Origin: Proteiniphilum sp. | Lineage (GTDB): Bacteria > Bacteroidota > Bacteroidia > Bacteroidales > Dysgonomonadaceae | Reading direction: 5' to 3' | Length of the DNA stretch: 33,782 nt | Assembly (NCBI GenBank): GCA_016839025.1 | Contig: JADLKK010000022.1 | Coordinates: 1-33,782 of the forward strand | In this document: in pieces, positions 8,154 through 17,267 of the stretch | Layout: each line of letters starts with the position of its first letter | Numbering within the stretch: position 1 is the stretch's first letter | Notes under the pieces: model-generated | Databases searched by the model: none | Told to the model about the DNA's origin: nothing | The model's input: only the letters and a program-made list of their open reading frames with translations | Translations under genes and position numbers: made by a program

Positions 8154-8678
8154 ATGAGACATCCCCTGCATCTTTTTCACTACTGCCCCCGATGCGGAGC
8201 AGATTGTTTTACAGAGCATAACGAAAAAGCAAAAAAATGCAACAACTGCGGCTTCGTCTACTATTTCAACTCGTCGGCAGCAGTTGTGGCGGTCATTGAG
8301 AACAACAGGGGGGAGATATTGGTTGCGAGAAGAGCAAAAGATCCCGCAAAGGGAAGTTTTGATCTGCCGGGTGGATTCACCGACATGCATGAGACGGCCG
8401 AGGAGGCTGCCTGCCGGGAGGTACGCGAGGAGACCGGGTTGTCGGTGGTGAGCCTGCAATACCTTTTCTCCATTCCCAATATTTACCTATATTCAGGTTT
8501 CGAAGTGCATACCGTGGATCTCTTTTTTAGATGCAAGGTAAACAATTTCAAAGGATTACGAGCAGAAGACGATGTATCGGAGCTGCTGTTTCTCCCACCC
8601 GGCGAGATCAATCCGGCTGACTTCGGACTCACTTCGATACGTAAAGGAATAGAAAAAATCTTACAGATTGTTATTTAA
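8154..8678 (+). CDS. Nudix hydrolase with N-terminal zinc ribbon
   Basis: This is a pyrophosphohydrolase acting on a nucleoside diphosphate-linked substrate; the substrate is not determined by sequence. A zinc-ribbon pair opens the protein (CPRCG at 11-15 and CNNCG at 29-33), followed by a complete Nudix box: G74, E80 and REVREETGL at 88-96, in the spacing GX5EX7REUXEEXGU. The zinc ribbon plus Nudix layout resembles the NudC (NAD/NADH or NAD-cap) group, but the protein has only 174 residues and lacks the extended N-terminal domain, so I do not assign NudC. It starts 10 nt after the Mrp-type gene and probably shares its transcript. Confidence 0.9.
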   Translation: MRHPLHLFHYCPRCGADCFTEHNEKAKKCNNCGFVYYFNSSAAVVAVIENNRGEILVARRAKDPAKGSFDLPGGFTDMHETAEEAACREVREETGLSVVSLQYLFSIPNIYLYSGFEVHTVDLFFRCKVNNFKGLRAEDDVSELLFLPPGEINPADFGLTSIRKGIEKILQIVI

Positions 8679-8727
8679 TCCCTTCCCTATGCAGAGAACG
8701 CATACGCAAGGAGCAAACAGGATCATC

Positions 8728-11721
8728 ATGAAAAAATTATTCTTACTACTCATCACTCTCCTGTCCCTGCTGCAATTATCGGTTGCACAACGGACAGTTT
8801 ACCATGCAGAGCCGGAAAAGCTGTTCAACCAAGGTAAAGAGATGTTCCTCGAAGAAAATTACGCTGGCGCGGAGGACCTGCTGGCACACTTCTCTGCTGT
8901 GAGCAATGATCCGCGACTACAGGAGGAAGCAGCCTATATGCGGACAGTGGCAGCCTTCAAACGGGGTAGAGTAGAAGGCGGAGAGTTGCTGAAAGCCTTT
9001 CTCAACAGCTATCCGGAGAGCGTGCATCGTCATCCGTTGCTTTTCCTGATCGGTTCCCACCATTATGACAGGAAGGAGTGGGAAACCGCTCACAGCTGGT
9101 TCACAATGGCAGACCTGGACTACCTTACACTCACCGACCAAGAGGATTACAGCTTTCGTCTGGGATATACAGAATTGCAGCTGGGCAACCGTGAAGAAGC
9201 TACCCGCCGCTTTGGCCTGCTCTCCCTCAACAGTAGCAAATACCGTGATGCTGCCAGTTTCTACCTTGCATACATTGAGTATTCGAACAGAAACTATCCG
9301 GCGGCACTGGAACGATTCCAACGGCTAAGGGATCTCCCCGAATACCGGGAAGAAGTTGCTTTCTACACTGCGCAGGCCACCTTCTTCGACAACAGGCTCG
9401 ACGAAGCGGTACGCCTGGCGGAATCGTTTCTGTCACAATACCCCCACAGCGGGCATCGCACAGAGACAAACAGAATACTGGGTAACAGTTACTTCCGACT
9501 GGGTCAACCATCACGAGCCATACCCTATTACGAGCAATATACCACTTTGACTGTCAAACCATTGCGTGGTGACGCCTACTTCCTGGGGCTCTCCTATGCG
9601 GAAAACGGAAAACTGGAGGAGGCGGTCAAAATGTTCCAGCTGGCCGTAGGGGAAGCCGACGCCCTTTCGCAAAACGCCCAGTTGCAACTGGGACAGACCT
9701 ACCTGAAACAAAACCGCAAGCAGGAGGCACAGATGGCATTCGAAGCAGCTGCACGCGACAACTTCGACCCTCAGGTGAGGGAAACAGCCATGTTCAACTA
9801 TGCACTACTGGCACACGAAACCAACTTCTCCGTTTTCAGCGAATCGATCACCCTTTTCGAGAATTTTCTCCGCGAATTTCCACAGTCGCGCTACACCGAC
9901 CAGGTGAATGACATCCTGGCGGAAACCTTTCTCACCACAAAAGATTACCAGGCGGCATTGAAGGCTATCAACCGGATACAAAGCCCGGGACGCCGTATTC
10001 TCGAGGCAAAACAGATGGTGCTCTTCCAGTTGGGCGCCCAGGAGTTCATCAACGGCAACATGAACCAGGCAGTAGAGTACTTCAACAACAGCATCGGTAC
10101 CGGCAATTATGATTCCAAAGCAAGAAACAATGCCTGGTTCTGGCGTGGGGAATCCTATTACCGGATGGGTAACTACCAGCAAGCTGCCACTGATTTCCGT
10201 CAGTTCACACAACATGCCGCACCGGCAGATGAGAATTTCACCATGGGGTGGTACAACCTGGGTTACGCCTATTTCAAACAGCAACAGTACGGTCTGGCTG
10301 TAAACGCCTTTGAACGTTACCTCGCCGCAGAGAAAAGCCGCAGCAAAGCGGAGGTGGCCGATGCACTGAACCGCGTGGGAGACTGCCATTACTTCAACCG
10401 CCAGTTTGCAGAGGCCGAACGATACTACGCACAGGCTGCCGACAGCAACCCGGCGGCAGCCGACTACGCAGCATACCAACGTGCCTTCGTGCTGGGCCTC
10501 CAGCGAAACTACCAGGGTAAGATCACGGCGCTCGACAATCTGATGCGTCTTTACCCCAACTCCCAATACCTTGACGATGCCCTCTACGAAAAGAGCAGGG
10601 CTCTCACCATGCTCAATCGGGAGAGTGAAGCCATCGCAGTGCTAGAGCAACTGGTGACCGACCATCCGGGAAGTCCCCTTGCCGGACAGGGAGGCGTGCA
10701 ACTGGGCCAGTTATTTTACAACAGCGGAAACTACCAGCAGAGTATCTCTGCCTACAAACGGGTGATCACCAACTTTCCCGGTACGGATGATGCCCGTAAT
10801 GCCCTGGTATCGCTCGAGACAGTTTACCGAGACATGAATGACATCCAATCCTACGTGGATTATGCCAACTCCATCCCCGGTGGGGTACGCATCACCCCGT
10901 CACGACAGGATTCACTCACCTACCTGGCCGCAGAAAGCATCTACATGCGGGGCAACAGGTCAGATGCCGGGGCATCGCTGACAAAGTATTTGCAATCCTA
11001 TCCCAACGGTGCATACAGCAGTGATGCCCATTACTGGCTCGGGGTAATTGCCGATGAGAAGGGAGAGAAGGATCAGGCGCTCTCACACTTCCGCAAAGTG
11101 ATTGACGCCGGCAATGTGAAGTTTCTCGACAATGCGCTGCTATATGCAGCTCAAACCGAATATGCCAATGGCAACTACCGGCAGGCACTGGCAGACTATA
11201 CCCGGTTGGCAACCGTTGCGAGAAGTGCCGCCAACAAGCAGACCGCACAGATGGGCATGCTACGTTGTCAATCACGGATAAGTGGCTACCACGAGGCAGC
11301 CCGCACTGCCACCGACCTGCTGGAAGGCAGCTCACTCTCTCCCGAGATGGAGACTGAGGCACGCTACCTGCGTGGAAAAGCCTATCAGCAAACCAACGAA
11401 GTGGAGAAAGCGATGGCCGATTTCCGGTTTCTCGCCAACGACACACGCAGCATACAGGGAGCCGAAGCACAGTTTATCCTGGCTGACACCTACTACCGCT
11501 GGGAGTCGTACGACCGTGCTGAAGCCCAGGTAAAAGAATTTATGCAGAAGGGAACACCCCATCAGTACTGGATGGCCAGGGCGCTGATCCTGCTTTCCGA
11601 CACCTATAGGGCCAAGGGAGACAATTTCCAGGCACGGCAGTATCTGGAGAGCCTTAACAGCAATTACAAAGGCAATGAGGAGGATATCCGGCAGATGATC
11701 CATGAACGGCTCAACCAATGA
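8728..11721 (+). CDS. Large periplasmic tetratricopeptide-repeat protein
   Basis: I recognise the fold but not a specific function. The chosen ATG gives a clean signal peptide (MKKLFLLLITLLSLLQLSVAQ), so the 997-residue product should be exported. An in-frame start at 8689 would only add a non-hydrophobic lead. The mature part is an almost unbroken series of TPR and TPR-like helix pairs, for example ALNRVGDCHYFNRQFAEAERYY, several ending in the YP-N or YP-S turn seen in BamD/YbgF-like repeats (FPQSRYTD, YPNSQYLDD, FPGTDDA). There is no catalytic motif. It is followed after 47 nt by an outer-membrane barrel gene on the same strand. The simplest inference is a periplasmic scaffold working with that barrel in envelope assembly or transport. 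Confidence 0.9.
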   Translation: MKKLFLLLITLLSLLQLSVAQRTVYHAEPEKLFNQGKEMFLEENYAGAEDLLAHFSAVSNDPRLQEEAAYMRTVAAFKRGRVEGGELLKAFLNSYPESVHRHPLLFLIGSHHYDRKEWETAHSWFTMADLDYLTLTDQEDYSFRLGYTELQLGNREEATRRFGLLSLNSSKYRDAASFYLAYIEYSNRNYPAALERFQRLRDLPEYREEVAFYTAQATFFDNRLDEAVRLAESFLSQYPHSGHRTETNRILGNSYFRLGQPSRAIPYYEQYTTLTVKPLRGDAYFLGLSYAENGKLEEAVKMFQLAVGEADALSQNAQLQLGQTYLKQNRKQEAQMAFEAAARDNFDPQVRETAMFNYALLAHETNFSVFSESITLFENFLREFPQSRYTDQVNDILAETFLTTKDYQAALKAINRIQSPGRRILEAKQMVLFQLGAQEFINGNMNQAVEYFNNSIGTGNYDSKARNNAWFWRGESYYRMGNYQQAATDFRQFTQHAAPADENFTMGWYNLGYAYFKQQQYGLAVNAFERYLAAEKSRSKAEVADALNRVGDCHYFNRQFAEAERYYAQAADSNPAAADYAAYQRAFVLGLQRNYQGKITALDNLMRLYPNSQYLDDALYEKSRALTMLNRESEAIAVLEQLVTDHPGSPLAGQGGVQLGQLFYNSGNYQQSISAYKRVITNFPGTDDARNALVSLETVYRDMNDIQSYVDYANSIPGGVRITPSRQDSLTYLAAESIYMRGNRSDAGASLTKYLQSYPNGAYSSDAHYWLGVIADEKGEKDQALSHFRKVIDAGNVKFLDNALLYAAQTEYANGNYRQALADYTRLATVARSAANKQTAQMGMLRCQSRISGYHEAARTATDLLEGSSLSPEMETEARYLRGKAYQQTNEVEKAMADFRFLANDTRSIQGAEAQFILADTYYRWESYDRAEAQVKEFMQKGTPHQYWMARALILLSDTYRAKGDNFQARQYLESLNSNYKGNEEDIRQMIHERLNQ

Positions 11722-11768
11722 GTGAAATATGATTAGTTAATAACGAATAAATCTCTCAATCAAATACA

Positions 11769-13478
11769 ATGAGAAAAATATATATCTCCCTGGCAATCCT
11801 GGCATGTACTGCAGGAATCACGGCACAAACACAGGATTCATTGCTGAGAAGACAGCTGGAGCTGGAGCGCGATTTCAACCCTACCCTGCTCGACGCCGAT
11901 AAGATCAATTCCCTGCCGGCACTGCGTGAACCGGTAGTGCAAAAAGCCAACACCAACTACTCTCCCTGGGCAGAGCGAATCACCCCGCCACTGGAAATCG
12001 CATTGCCCCGTCCGGGTAACATCATGACAGCAATCCCTTACCACACCCAAAAGGGGTACCTCTCCTTTCAGGCAGGAAACTATGCCAATGTGGACGGTGC
12101 CTTCGGATACCGGCTACTGGAGAAGGAGAGACAGAGCCTCGCCTTCTCCTTCACCCACCAATCCACCAACGGGCAGGTAGAGTACATCCAGAGGAACACA
12201 CCCGAAAACAGCGATGCCTTTTTCATGGATAACCGTGGAGAGCTGGCTTTCCGCCACAACGGCGATGCCAATGACATCTCCCTGAACCTCTCCTACCTCC
12301 ATTCCCGCTTCAACTACTATGGCAACCGCTTCGGTAACGAGGCATTCTTCAACGAGGAGAATCAACGGCTTGGAGTATTGCAGGCATCCCTTGGAGTGGC
12401 GTCAAAAGAGTCAGACCTGCTCAACTACAAGGGGTCACTCAACCTGAAAAACTTCAGTACCGGACTGGCTTATCCCGCATTGCCTGACCCATTGAGGGGC
12501 AATGAGATACAGATCATGGCCGGCTTTGACAAGCCTTTCCGCAATAGTTCCAGCAAGATGGGGATAGACGGTAGCCTGACAACAGCACTCTATGGAGATG
12601 ATTGGAACAACTATATGCTGGTCAACGCAGCTCCCTATCTCCGGTTCGGAGGCCTCAACCGCTCAGCACGCCTGGGAGCCGATATCCTTTTCCAGACGGG
12701 TAACAAAACACGTGTGCGTGTTGTGCCCAATATTGCACTGCGAATGGGCATCACCGAACGGACATCGCTCTATGCCAATATTCATGGCGGTTTTATCCAC
12801 AATACCTTCCTTGATTTGATGGGTGAATCACGGTACATCCTACCCGCAACCGATGTGAGACCTTCTTTTTCCATAGTGGATATGGATGCCGGACTCCGCA
12901 TCGGGGAAGTAGACGGTTTTCGCTTCGATCTCTTCGGCGGATTCCGGAAAACAGATGATGCTCACTTCCTACTCCTTCATGGTGTAACGATGAACGGTGA
13001 CGAAGTTCCCGGACCATTTGTCGAGGGGCTGAAACCGGTCTATGGCGATCTGGCTCATACCCATCTCGGAGGAATGATTCACGCCAAGAGCTGGGCACCA
13101 CTGGAGCTGTCGCTCAGGGTGAAGAAGAACTTCTACACGGTGAAGAACCTCACCGTTGATGAAAGCAGTATTGCGGATCCCAAAGCCTACAACAAACCGG
13201 GTATGGAGATCGATCTGAAAGGAGTACTCGAGGTAAGTGAGCAGCTCCGTTTCAGCATGAATTACTATTTTGCAGGGGAGCGCTGGAGCTACTACGAGGG
13301 AGAGAACCTGCAGATGGAGAATATCAACGACCTCAACCTGGGCGCGGCCTATCAGATCAGCAATGCCTTCTCACTCAGCATCAAGGCAAACAACCTGATG
13401 TTCCAGCATTACGATCTCTGGTATGGTCATCCGGCACAGGGATTCAATGTGATGGGCGGGTTCACCTTTCGCTTCTGA
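11769..13478 (+). CDS. TonB-receptor-like outer-membrane beta-barrel without plug
   Basis: The 569-residue product starts with a signal peptide (MRKIYISLAILACTAGITAQ) and ends GGFTFRF, with the terminal phenylalanine typical of proteins inserted by the BAM complex. The middle is a run of alternating, aromatic-rich strands (LAFSFTHQS, GELAFRH, ISLNLSYLHSRFNYYGNRF), as in a transmembrane barrel. No plug, TonB box or carboxypeptidase-like domain is visible, so it resembles only the barrel of a TonB-dependent receptor. Near the N-terminus is a polar segment (LERDFNPTLLDADKINSLP) that could face the periplasm. It lies directly behind the TPR gene with no visible promoter between, which suggests a two-gene unit. 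The function is unknown. Confidence 0.88.
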   Translation: MRKIYISLAILACTAGITAQTQDSLLRRQLELERDFNPTLLDADKINSLPALREPVVQKANTNYSPWAERITPPLEIALPRPGNIMTAIPYHTQKGYLSFQAGNYANVDGAFGYRLLEKERQSLAFSFTHQSTNGQVEYIQRNTPENSDAFFMDNRGELAFRHNGDANDISLNLSYLHSRFNYYGNRFGNEAFFNEENQRLGVLQASLGVASKESDLLNYKGSLNLKNFSTGLAYPALPDPLRGNEIQIMAGFDKPFRNSSSKMGIDGSLTTALYGDDWNNYMLVNAAPYLRFGGLNRSARLGADILFQTGNKTRVRVVPNIALRMGITERTSLYANIHGGFIHNTFLDLMGESRYILPATDVRPSFSIVDMDAGLRIGEVDGFRFDLFGGFRKTDDAHFLLLHGVTMNGDEVPGPFVEGLKPVYGDLAHTHLGGMIHAKSWAPLELSLRVKKNFYTVKNLTVDESSIADPKAYNKPGMEIDLKGVLEVSEQLRFSMNYYFAGERWSYYEGENLQMENINDLNLGAAYQISNAFSLSIKANNLMFQHYDLWYGHPAQGFNVMGGFTFRF

Positions 13479-13569
13479 CAAGCCGGGTAAAGCAAAGCTG
13501 AGCCATCACAAAAGAGAGCACAAAACAATTTTTTAATATTTGTTCCTTCCGCTTTACACTGCTTTTGTG

Positions 13570-13577
13570 TACTTTTG
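13570..13577 (+). promoter_or_regulatory. -7 box for the penicillin-binding protein gene
   Basis: TACTTTTG is an exact TAnnTTTG box 48 nt before the start codon. A TTTG at 13539-13542 is too distant (27 nt) to be a standard -33 box, so only the -7 element is supported. Confidence 0.5.
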
Positions 13578-13625
13578 CCGTGAAAAGTCACAATTTAGAG
13601 CAGGTTAACGGGAACAGACAACACT

Positions 13626-16025
13626 ATGGGAAAGAAAAAAATAAGCGGGAGAATATCCCCCAAAGGGAACAACCCCTCTCCAAAACAGAGGATTGTCAGG
13701 GCGATGTGGGCTCTGTTTGGACTCGTTGTCGCCTTTCTGCTCCTGCTCTTCACACTGATCTCTGTCGGTGCCGTAGGCTATCTGCCACAGATCAGCGAGC
13801 TGGAAAACCCGATCGACAAATATGCCTCGCAGGTAATCTCAAGTGACAATGAGCTGCTCTTCACCTATTCACAGAGCAACGACAATCGTATCTTTGTCGA
13901 TTACTCCGACCTCTCACCCCACCTGATCGATGCATTGGTCGCCACCGAAGATATCCGTTACCACTCACACTCGGGAATCGACTTTATCAGCGTGGGAAGG
14001 GCGGTGGTAAAAACCATGCTGCTCAACAGGGAAAGCAGCGGAGGCGGCAGCACCATCACCCAACAGCTGGCCAAACTACTCTATTCCCCCCGTGCCAGCA
14101 ACAAACTGCAGCGGGTATTTCAAAAGCCGGTAGAATGGGTGATAGCGGCCAAACTGGAGCGATACTACACCAAAGATGAGATCATCAACCTATACCTCAA
14201 CAAGTACGATTTCAACTACAATGCTGTCGGCATCGAGTCGGCAGCACGTACCTACTTCAATAAAACGCCGAAAGAGCTGAACATCGAAGAGTCGGCCATG
14301 CTCATCGGCATGCTCAAGAACTCATCGCTCTACAATCCTGTGCGCCGTCCAGAAGTGACCCGCAACCGTCGCAACGTCGTCCTCTCGCAGATGGAGAAGT
14401 ACGACTACCTCTCCCGACAGGTGGCAGACTCATTGAAACAACTACCCGTGACCATCGATTTCAACCGATCGGGTCATATCGACATCGCGGCCCCCTATTA
14501 CCGGCAACACCTGGCAAAAGTGATGATGGCAAAAAAGCCGGAGCGCAGGAACTATGCTTCCTGGCAAAGCCAGCAATTCAGGGAGGACTCACTTGCCTGG
14601 GCTGAGGACCCCCTTTACGGATGGTGTCACAAGAACAAAAAGGCAGACGGATCCAGTTACGACATCTACACCGACGGACTAAAGATCTACTCCACAATCG
14701 ATTCCCGGATGCAACGACATGCGGAGACAGCGGTAAAAGAACACATGGGGGGGTATCTGCAGGATCAGTTCTTCCGTGAGAAGAAAGGCATGAAATATGC
14801 CCCCTACTCGAGAGAGGTAAGCGAACAGGTGGAGGATCTGCTGATCACCGCCATGAAGCAAAGTGACCGTTACCGCATCCTGAAGAAGGAAGGCATGAGT
14901 GATGCCGGGATCCTCAAAAACTTCAAGGAGGAGAAGGTGGAGATGAAGGTTTTCTCCTGGGAGCACCGGGAAATCGACACATTGATGACCCCCTGGGATT
15001 CGATCCGCTATCACAAAAACTTCCTCCGTACCGGATTCATGGCAATGGATCCGCTGACAGGACATGTGAAAGCCTACGTGGGAGGTCCCGACTTCAAATT
15101 CTTCAAGTATGACATGGTCTCTACCGGCAAACGACAGATCGGCTCCACCATCAAGCCCTATCTCTATACGCTGGCCATGGAGGAGGGAATGACCCCCTGT
15201 GACGGGATGATTCACGGACCGGTGACGCTCATGACCGAAACAGGTGAGGAGTGGACACCCCGCAACCCGGGTCACAGCAGTGGTGACTTTGTCACCATCA
15301 AATGGGGATTGCAGCGCTCCAGCAACTGGGTTACCGCATATCTGATGAAGCAGTTCTCACCCTATGCTTTTGCCCGTATGCTCAGCTCTTTCGGGCTGAA
15401 GACACCTGCCGACCCGGTGGTATCACTTGCCCTGGGACCCAACGAAGCCTCGGTCTACGAGATGGTAGGCGCCTATTCCTCCTTTATCAACCGCGGTATC
15501 CGGGTAGAACCGCTACTGGTGACCCGCATCGAGGATTCCTATGGTAACGAGGTAGCCACCTTCGTACCCCGGATGAAGGAGATCTTCAGTGAATCCTCCT
15601 CCTACAAGATGCTGGACATGCTGAAGGGTGTGATTGATGGGGGCACCGGCAGCCGCCTACGCAGGGTCTACAACCTCAAGGGTGAGATGGGCGGCAAGAC
15701 AGGCACCACCAACAACAACTCAGACGGCTGGTTCATGTCATTCACTCCCAACCTGGTGGCAGGCTGCTGGGTAGGTGGAGAGGAGCGCTCCATCCATTTC
15801 GACCGGATGGCCTACGGGCAGGGTGCCAGCATGGCACTCCCCATACATGGTATCTTCTACCAGAAGGTCTATGCCGACAGGGAGCTGAACTACACGGATG
15901 ACGGCAAGTTTGAGATTCCGGAAGGGTTCAATCCCTGTGCCGGTTCGGAACGGTACTCACGCGAATTTTACCAAAGTAATGACCCCATGATCGAAAACGA
16001 GGGGATAGATGATCTGTTCAATTGA
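13626..16025 (+). CDS. Bifunctional penicillin-binding protein 1A (transglycosylase/transpeptidase)
   Basis: This enzyme polymerises and cross-links peptidoglycan at the outer face of the inner membrane. A basic cytoplasmic tail and one membrane helix (about 29-52) precede the GT51 domain, with catalytic Glu108 in ATEDIRYHSHSGID and the motif GGGSTITQQLAK (139-150). The transpeptidase domain shows all three active-site motifs: S507 in GSTIK, S565-S566-N567, and KTGTTNN starting at K691. At 799 residues it is a normal class A length. The tail after the catalytic domain is acidic and short (IENEGIDDLFN). It stands alone between the barrel gene and the convergent serC, and has its own -7 box. 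Confidence 0.96.
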   Translation: MGKKKISGRISPKGNNPSPKQRIVRAMWALFGLVVAFLLLLFTLISVGAVGYLPQISELENPIDKYASQVISSDNELLFTYSQSNDNRIFVDYSDLSPHLIDALVATEDIRYHSHSGIDFISVGRAVVKTMLLNRESSGGGSTITQQLAKLLYSPRASNKLQRVFQKPVEWVIAAKLERYYTKDEIINLYLNKYDFNYNAVGIESAARTYFNKTPKELNIEESAMLIGMLKNSSLYNPVRRPEVTRNRRNVVLSQMEKYDYLSRQVADSLKQLPVTIDFNRSGHIDIAAPYYRQHLAKVMMAKKPERRNYASWQSQQFREDSLAWAEDPLYGWCHKNKKADGSSYDIYTDGLKIYSTIDSRMQRHAETAVKEHMGGYLQDQFFREKKGMKYAPYSREVSEQVEDLLITAMKQSDRYRILKKEGMSDAGILKNFKEEKVEMKVFSWEHREIDTLMTPWDSIRYHKNFLRTGFMAMDPLTGHVKAYVGGPDFKFFKYDMVSTGKRQIGSTIKPYLYTLAMEEGMTPCDGMIHGPVTLMTETGEEWTPRNPGHSSGDFVTIKWGLQRSSNWVTAYLMKQFSPYAFARMLSSFGLKTPADPVVSLALGPNEASVYEMVGAYSSFINRGIRVEPLLVTRIEDSYGNEVATFVPRMKEIFSESSSYKMLDMLKGVIDGGTGSRLRRVYNLKGEMGGKTGTTNNNSDGWFMSFTPNLVAGCWVGGEERSIHFDRMAYGQGASMALPIHGIFYQKVYADRELNYTDDGKFEIPEGFNPCAGSERYSREFYQSNDPMIENEGIDDLFN

Positions 16026-16054
16026 GGCTGGAAGACCAAATGTGAAACCAATCT

Positions 16055-16186
16055 CTACCGTTTGTCATGCTCAATGAGACGGATAATTTCTTTGAGCTCT
16101 TCCGTGTTGATCTTCTGCTCTTTGGCAAAAAAAGCTGCCCCAACACTTCTGTTGAGACAGCCCGCAAAGAGTGATTGTAAAAAATA
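16055..16186 (-). pseudogene. Relic of a BlaI/MecI-type repressor gene (C-terminal end only)
   Basis: In the minus-strand frame ending at the TAG at 16055-16057 the last residues include SFF-like AAFFAKEQKI followed by NTEELKEIIRLIEHDKR. This closely resembles the C-terminus of Bacteroidetes BlaI/MecI/CopY repressors, as I remember the family. About 43 codons remain open back to the serC stop. The winged-helix DNA-binding half (about 80 residues) is absent, and so is the BlaR1/M56 peptidase gene that normally follows. No ATG opens the frame; a TTG just inside serC could in principle start a product of about 50 residues. The serC terminator lies within this segment. The most likely reading is a degraded remnant; the match is strongest over the last 25 residues. 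Confidence 0.5.
16127..16161 (-). terminator. Intrinsic terminator downstream of serC
   Basis: On the minus strand GCTGTCTCAACA and TGTTGGGGCAGC form a 12-bp stem (two G-U pairs) closed by the tetraloop GAAG and followed immediately by seven U. It begins about 27 nt after the serC stop codon and is a textbook intrinsic terminator for the serA-serC transcript. Confidence 0.88.
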
Positions 16187-16187
16187 A

Positions 16188-17267
16188 TCAAATCTCTTTT
16201 TCAAAATCCTGCATGCACTGGATCAATGCCTCCACTGCCTCTTTCGGGCAGGCGTTGTAGATGGAGGCACGGAAACCGCCCACCGAACGGTGACCTTTGA
16301 TCCCAACCATGCCCCTCTGCTTGGCAAATTCCAGGAAGGCAGCCTCCTTATCCTTGTGTTCTTCGCTCATCACGAAACAGACATTCATCAGCGAGCGGTC
16401 CTCTTTGGCGGCAGTACCCACGAAGAGAGGATTGCGATCAATCTCATCGTAAAGCAGTCCGGCCTTCTCCCGGTTCATTTTGTACATTGCTCCCACGCCA
16501 CCCAATTCCTTCACCCACTTGAGGGTTTCGTGCATCACGAAAATGGAAAACACGGGGGGGGTATTGAACATGGAGCGGTCCTTATCAGCACCTCCTATAT
16601 GGGTGCGGTAATCGATCATGGTCTGCAACGGTCGATCCAGCTTACCAAGTATATCCTCCCGGACAATGACAAAAGCCACACCGGCGGGACCGACGTTCTT
16701 CTGGGCACCGCCGTAGATGATGCCATATTTGGAGACATCGACCGGACGGCTCATGATGTCGGACGACATATCAGCCACCAGGGTGACCGGGCTGTCAATA
16801 TCCTCATGTAGTTCGGTACCGTAGATGGTGTTGTTGGAGGTGACATGAAAATAATCGGCATCGGCCGGTATGGTGTACCCTTTGGGGATATAGGAGTAAT
16901 TTTTGTCTTCAGAGGAAGCAACCACCTCCACTTCACCGTAGAATTTCGCCTCCTTAATCGCTTTTTTCGCCCATACACCGGTCTGCAGGTATGCAGCCTT
17001 TTTTTTCAACAGGTTAGCGGGCACATCCAGGAACTGTGTACTGGCACCTCCGCCCAGGAAGAGCACATGGTAGTGATCGGGGATCTGCAACAGTTCCTTC
17101 CACAGGTCGGCTGTCTCCTTCATGATCCGTTCCCACCCAGGTGTCCGGTGAGAGATCTCCAAAATACCAATGCCGGTGTTATCGAAATCACGGATCGCCT
17201 CGATGGCTGATTCTACTGCTGGCCGGGGCAATACACATGGTCCGGCGTTAAAATTGTACTTTTTCAT
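16188..17267 (-). CDS. serC: Phosphoserine aminotransferase
   Basis: This PLP enzyme converts 3-phosphohydroxypyruvate plus glutamate into phosphoserine in serine (and pyridoxine) biosynthesis. The product is 359 residues, the normal family length, with the N-terminal [10 protein letters not shown] signature, the phosphate/PLP-site segment [10 protein letters not shown] (70-79), and the Schiff-base lysine K190 in [25 protein letters not shown] near the end is also conserved. Its start codon overlaps the stop of the upstream dehydrogenase gene by 4 nt, so the two are almost certainly translated from one mRNA. That mRNA ends at the terminator at 16127-16161. Confidence 0.97.
   Translation of the reverse strand: MKKYNFNAGPCVLPRPAVESAIEAIRDFDNTGIGILEISHRTPGWERIMKETADLWKELLQIPDHYHVLFLGGGASTQFLDVPANLLKKKAAYLQTGVWAKKAIKEAKFYGEVEVVASSEDKNYSYIPKGYTIPADADYFHVTSNNTIYGTELHEDIDSPVTLVADMSSDIMSRPVDVSKYGIIYGGAQKNVGPAGVAFVIVREDILGKLDRPLQTMIDYRTHIGGADKDRSMFNTPPVFSIFVMHETLKWVKELGGVGAMYKMNREKAGLLYDEIDRNPLFVGTAAKEDRSLMNVCFVMSEEHKDKEAAFLEFAKQRGMVGIKGHRSVGGFRASIYNACPKEAVEALIQCMQDFEKEI

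Noticed and set aside
9805-10566. 253-codon open frame antisense to the TPR gene
   Set aside because: It lies wholly inside a strongly supported gene, has no recognisable motif, and its composition fits a shadow of TPR codons.
14679-15275. 198-codon antisense open frame in the penicillin-binding protein gene
   Set aside because: It is His-rich and low in conserved character, and it is explained by the reverse complement of the transpeptidase coding sequence.
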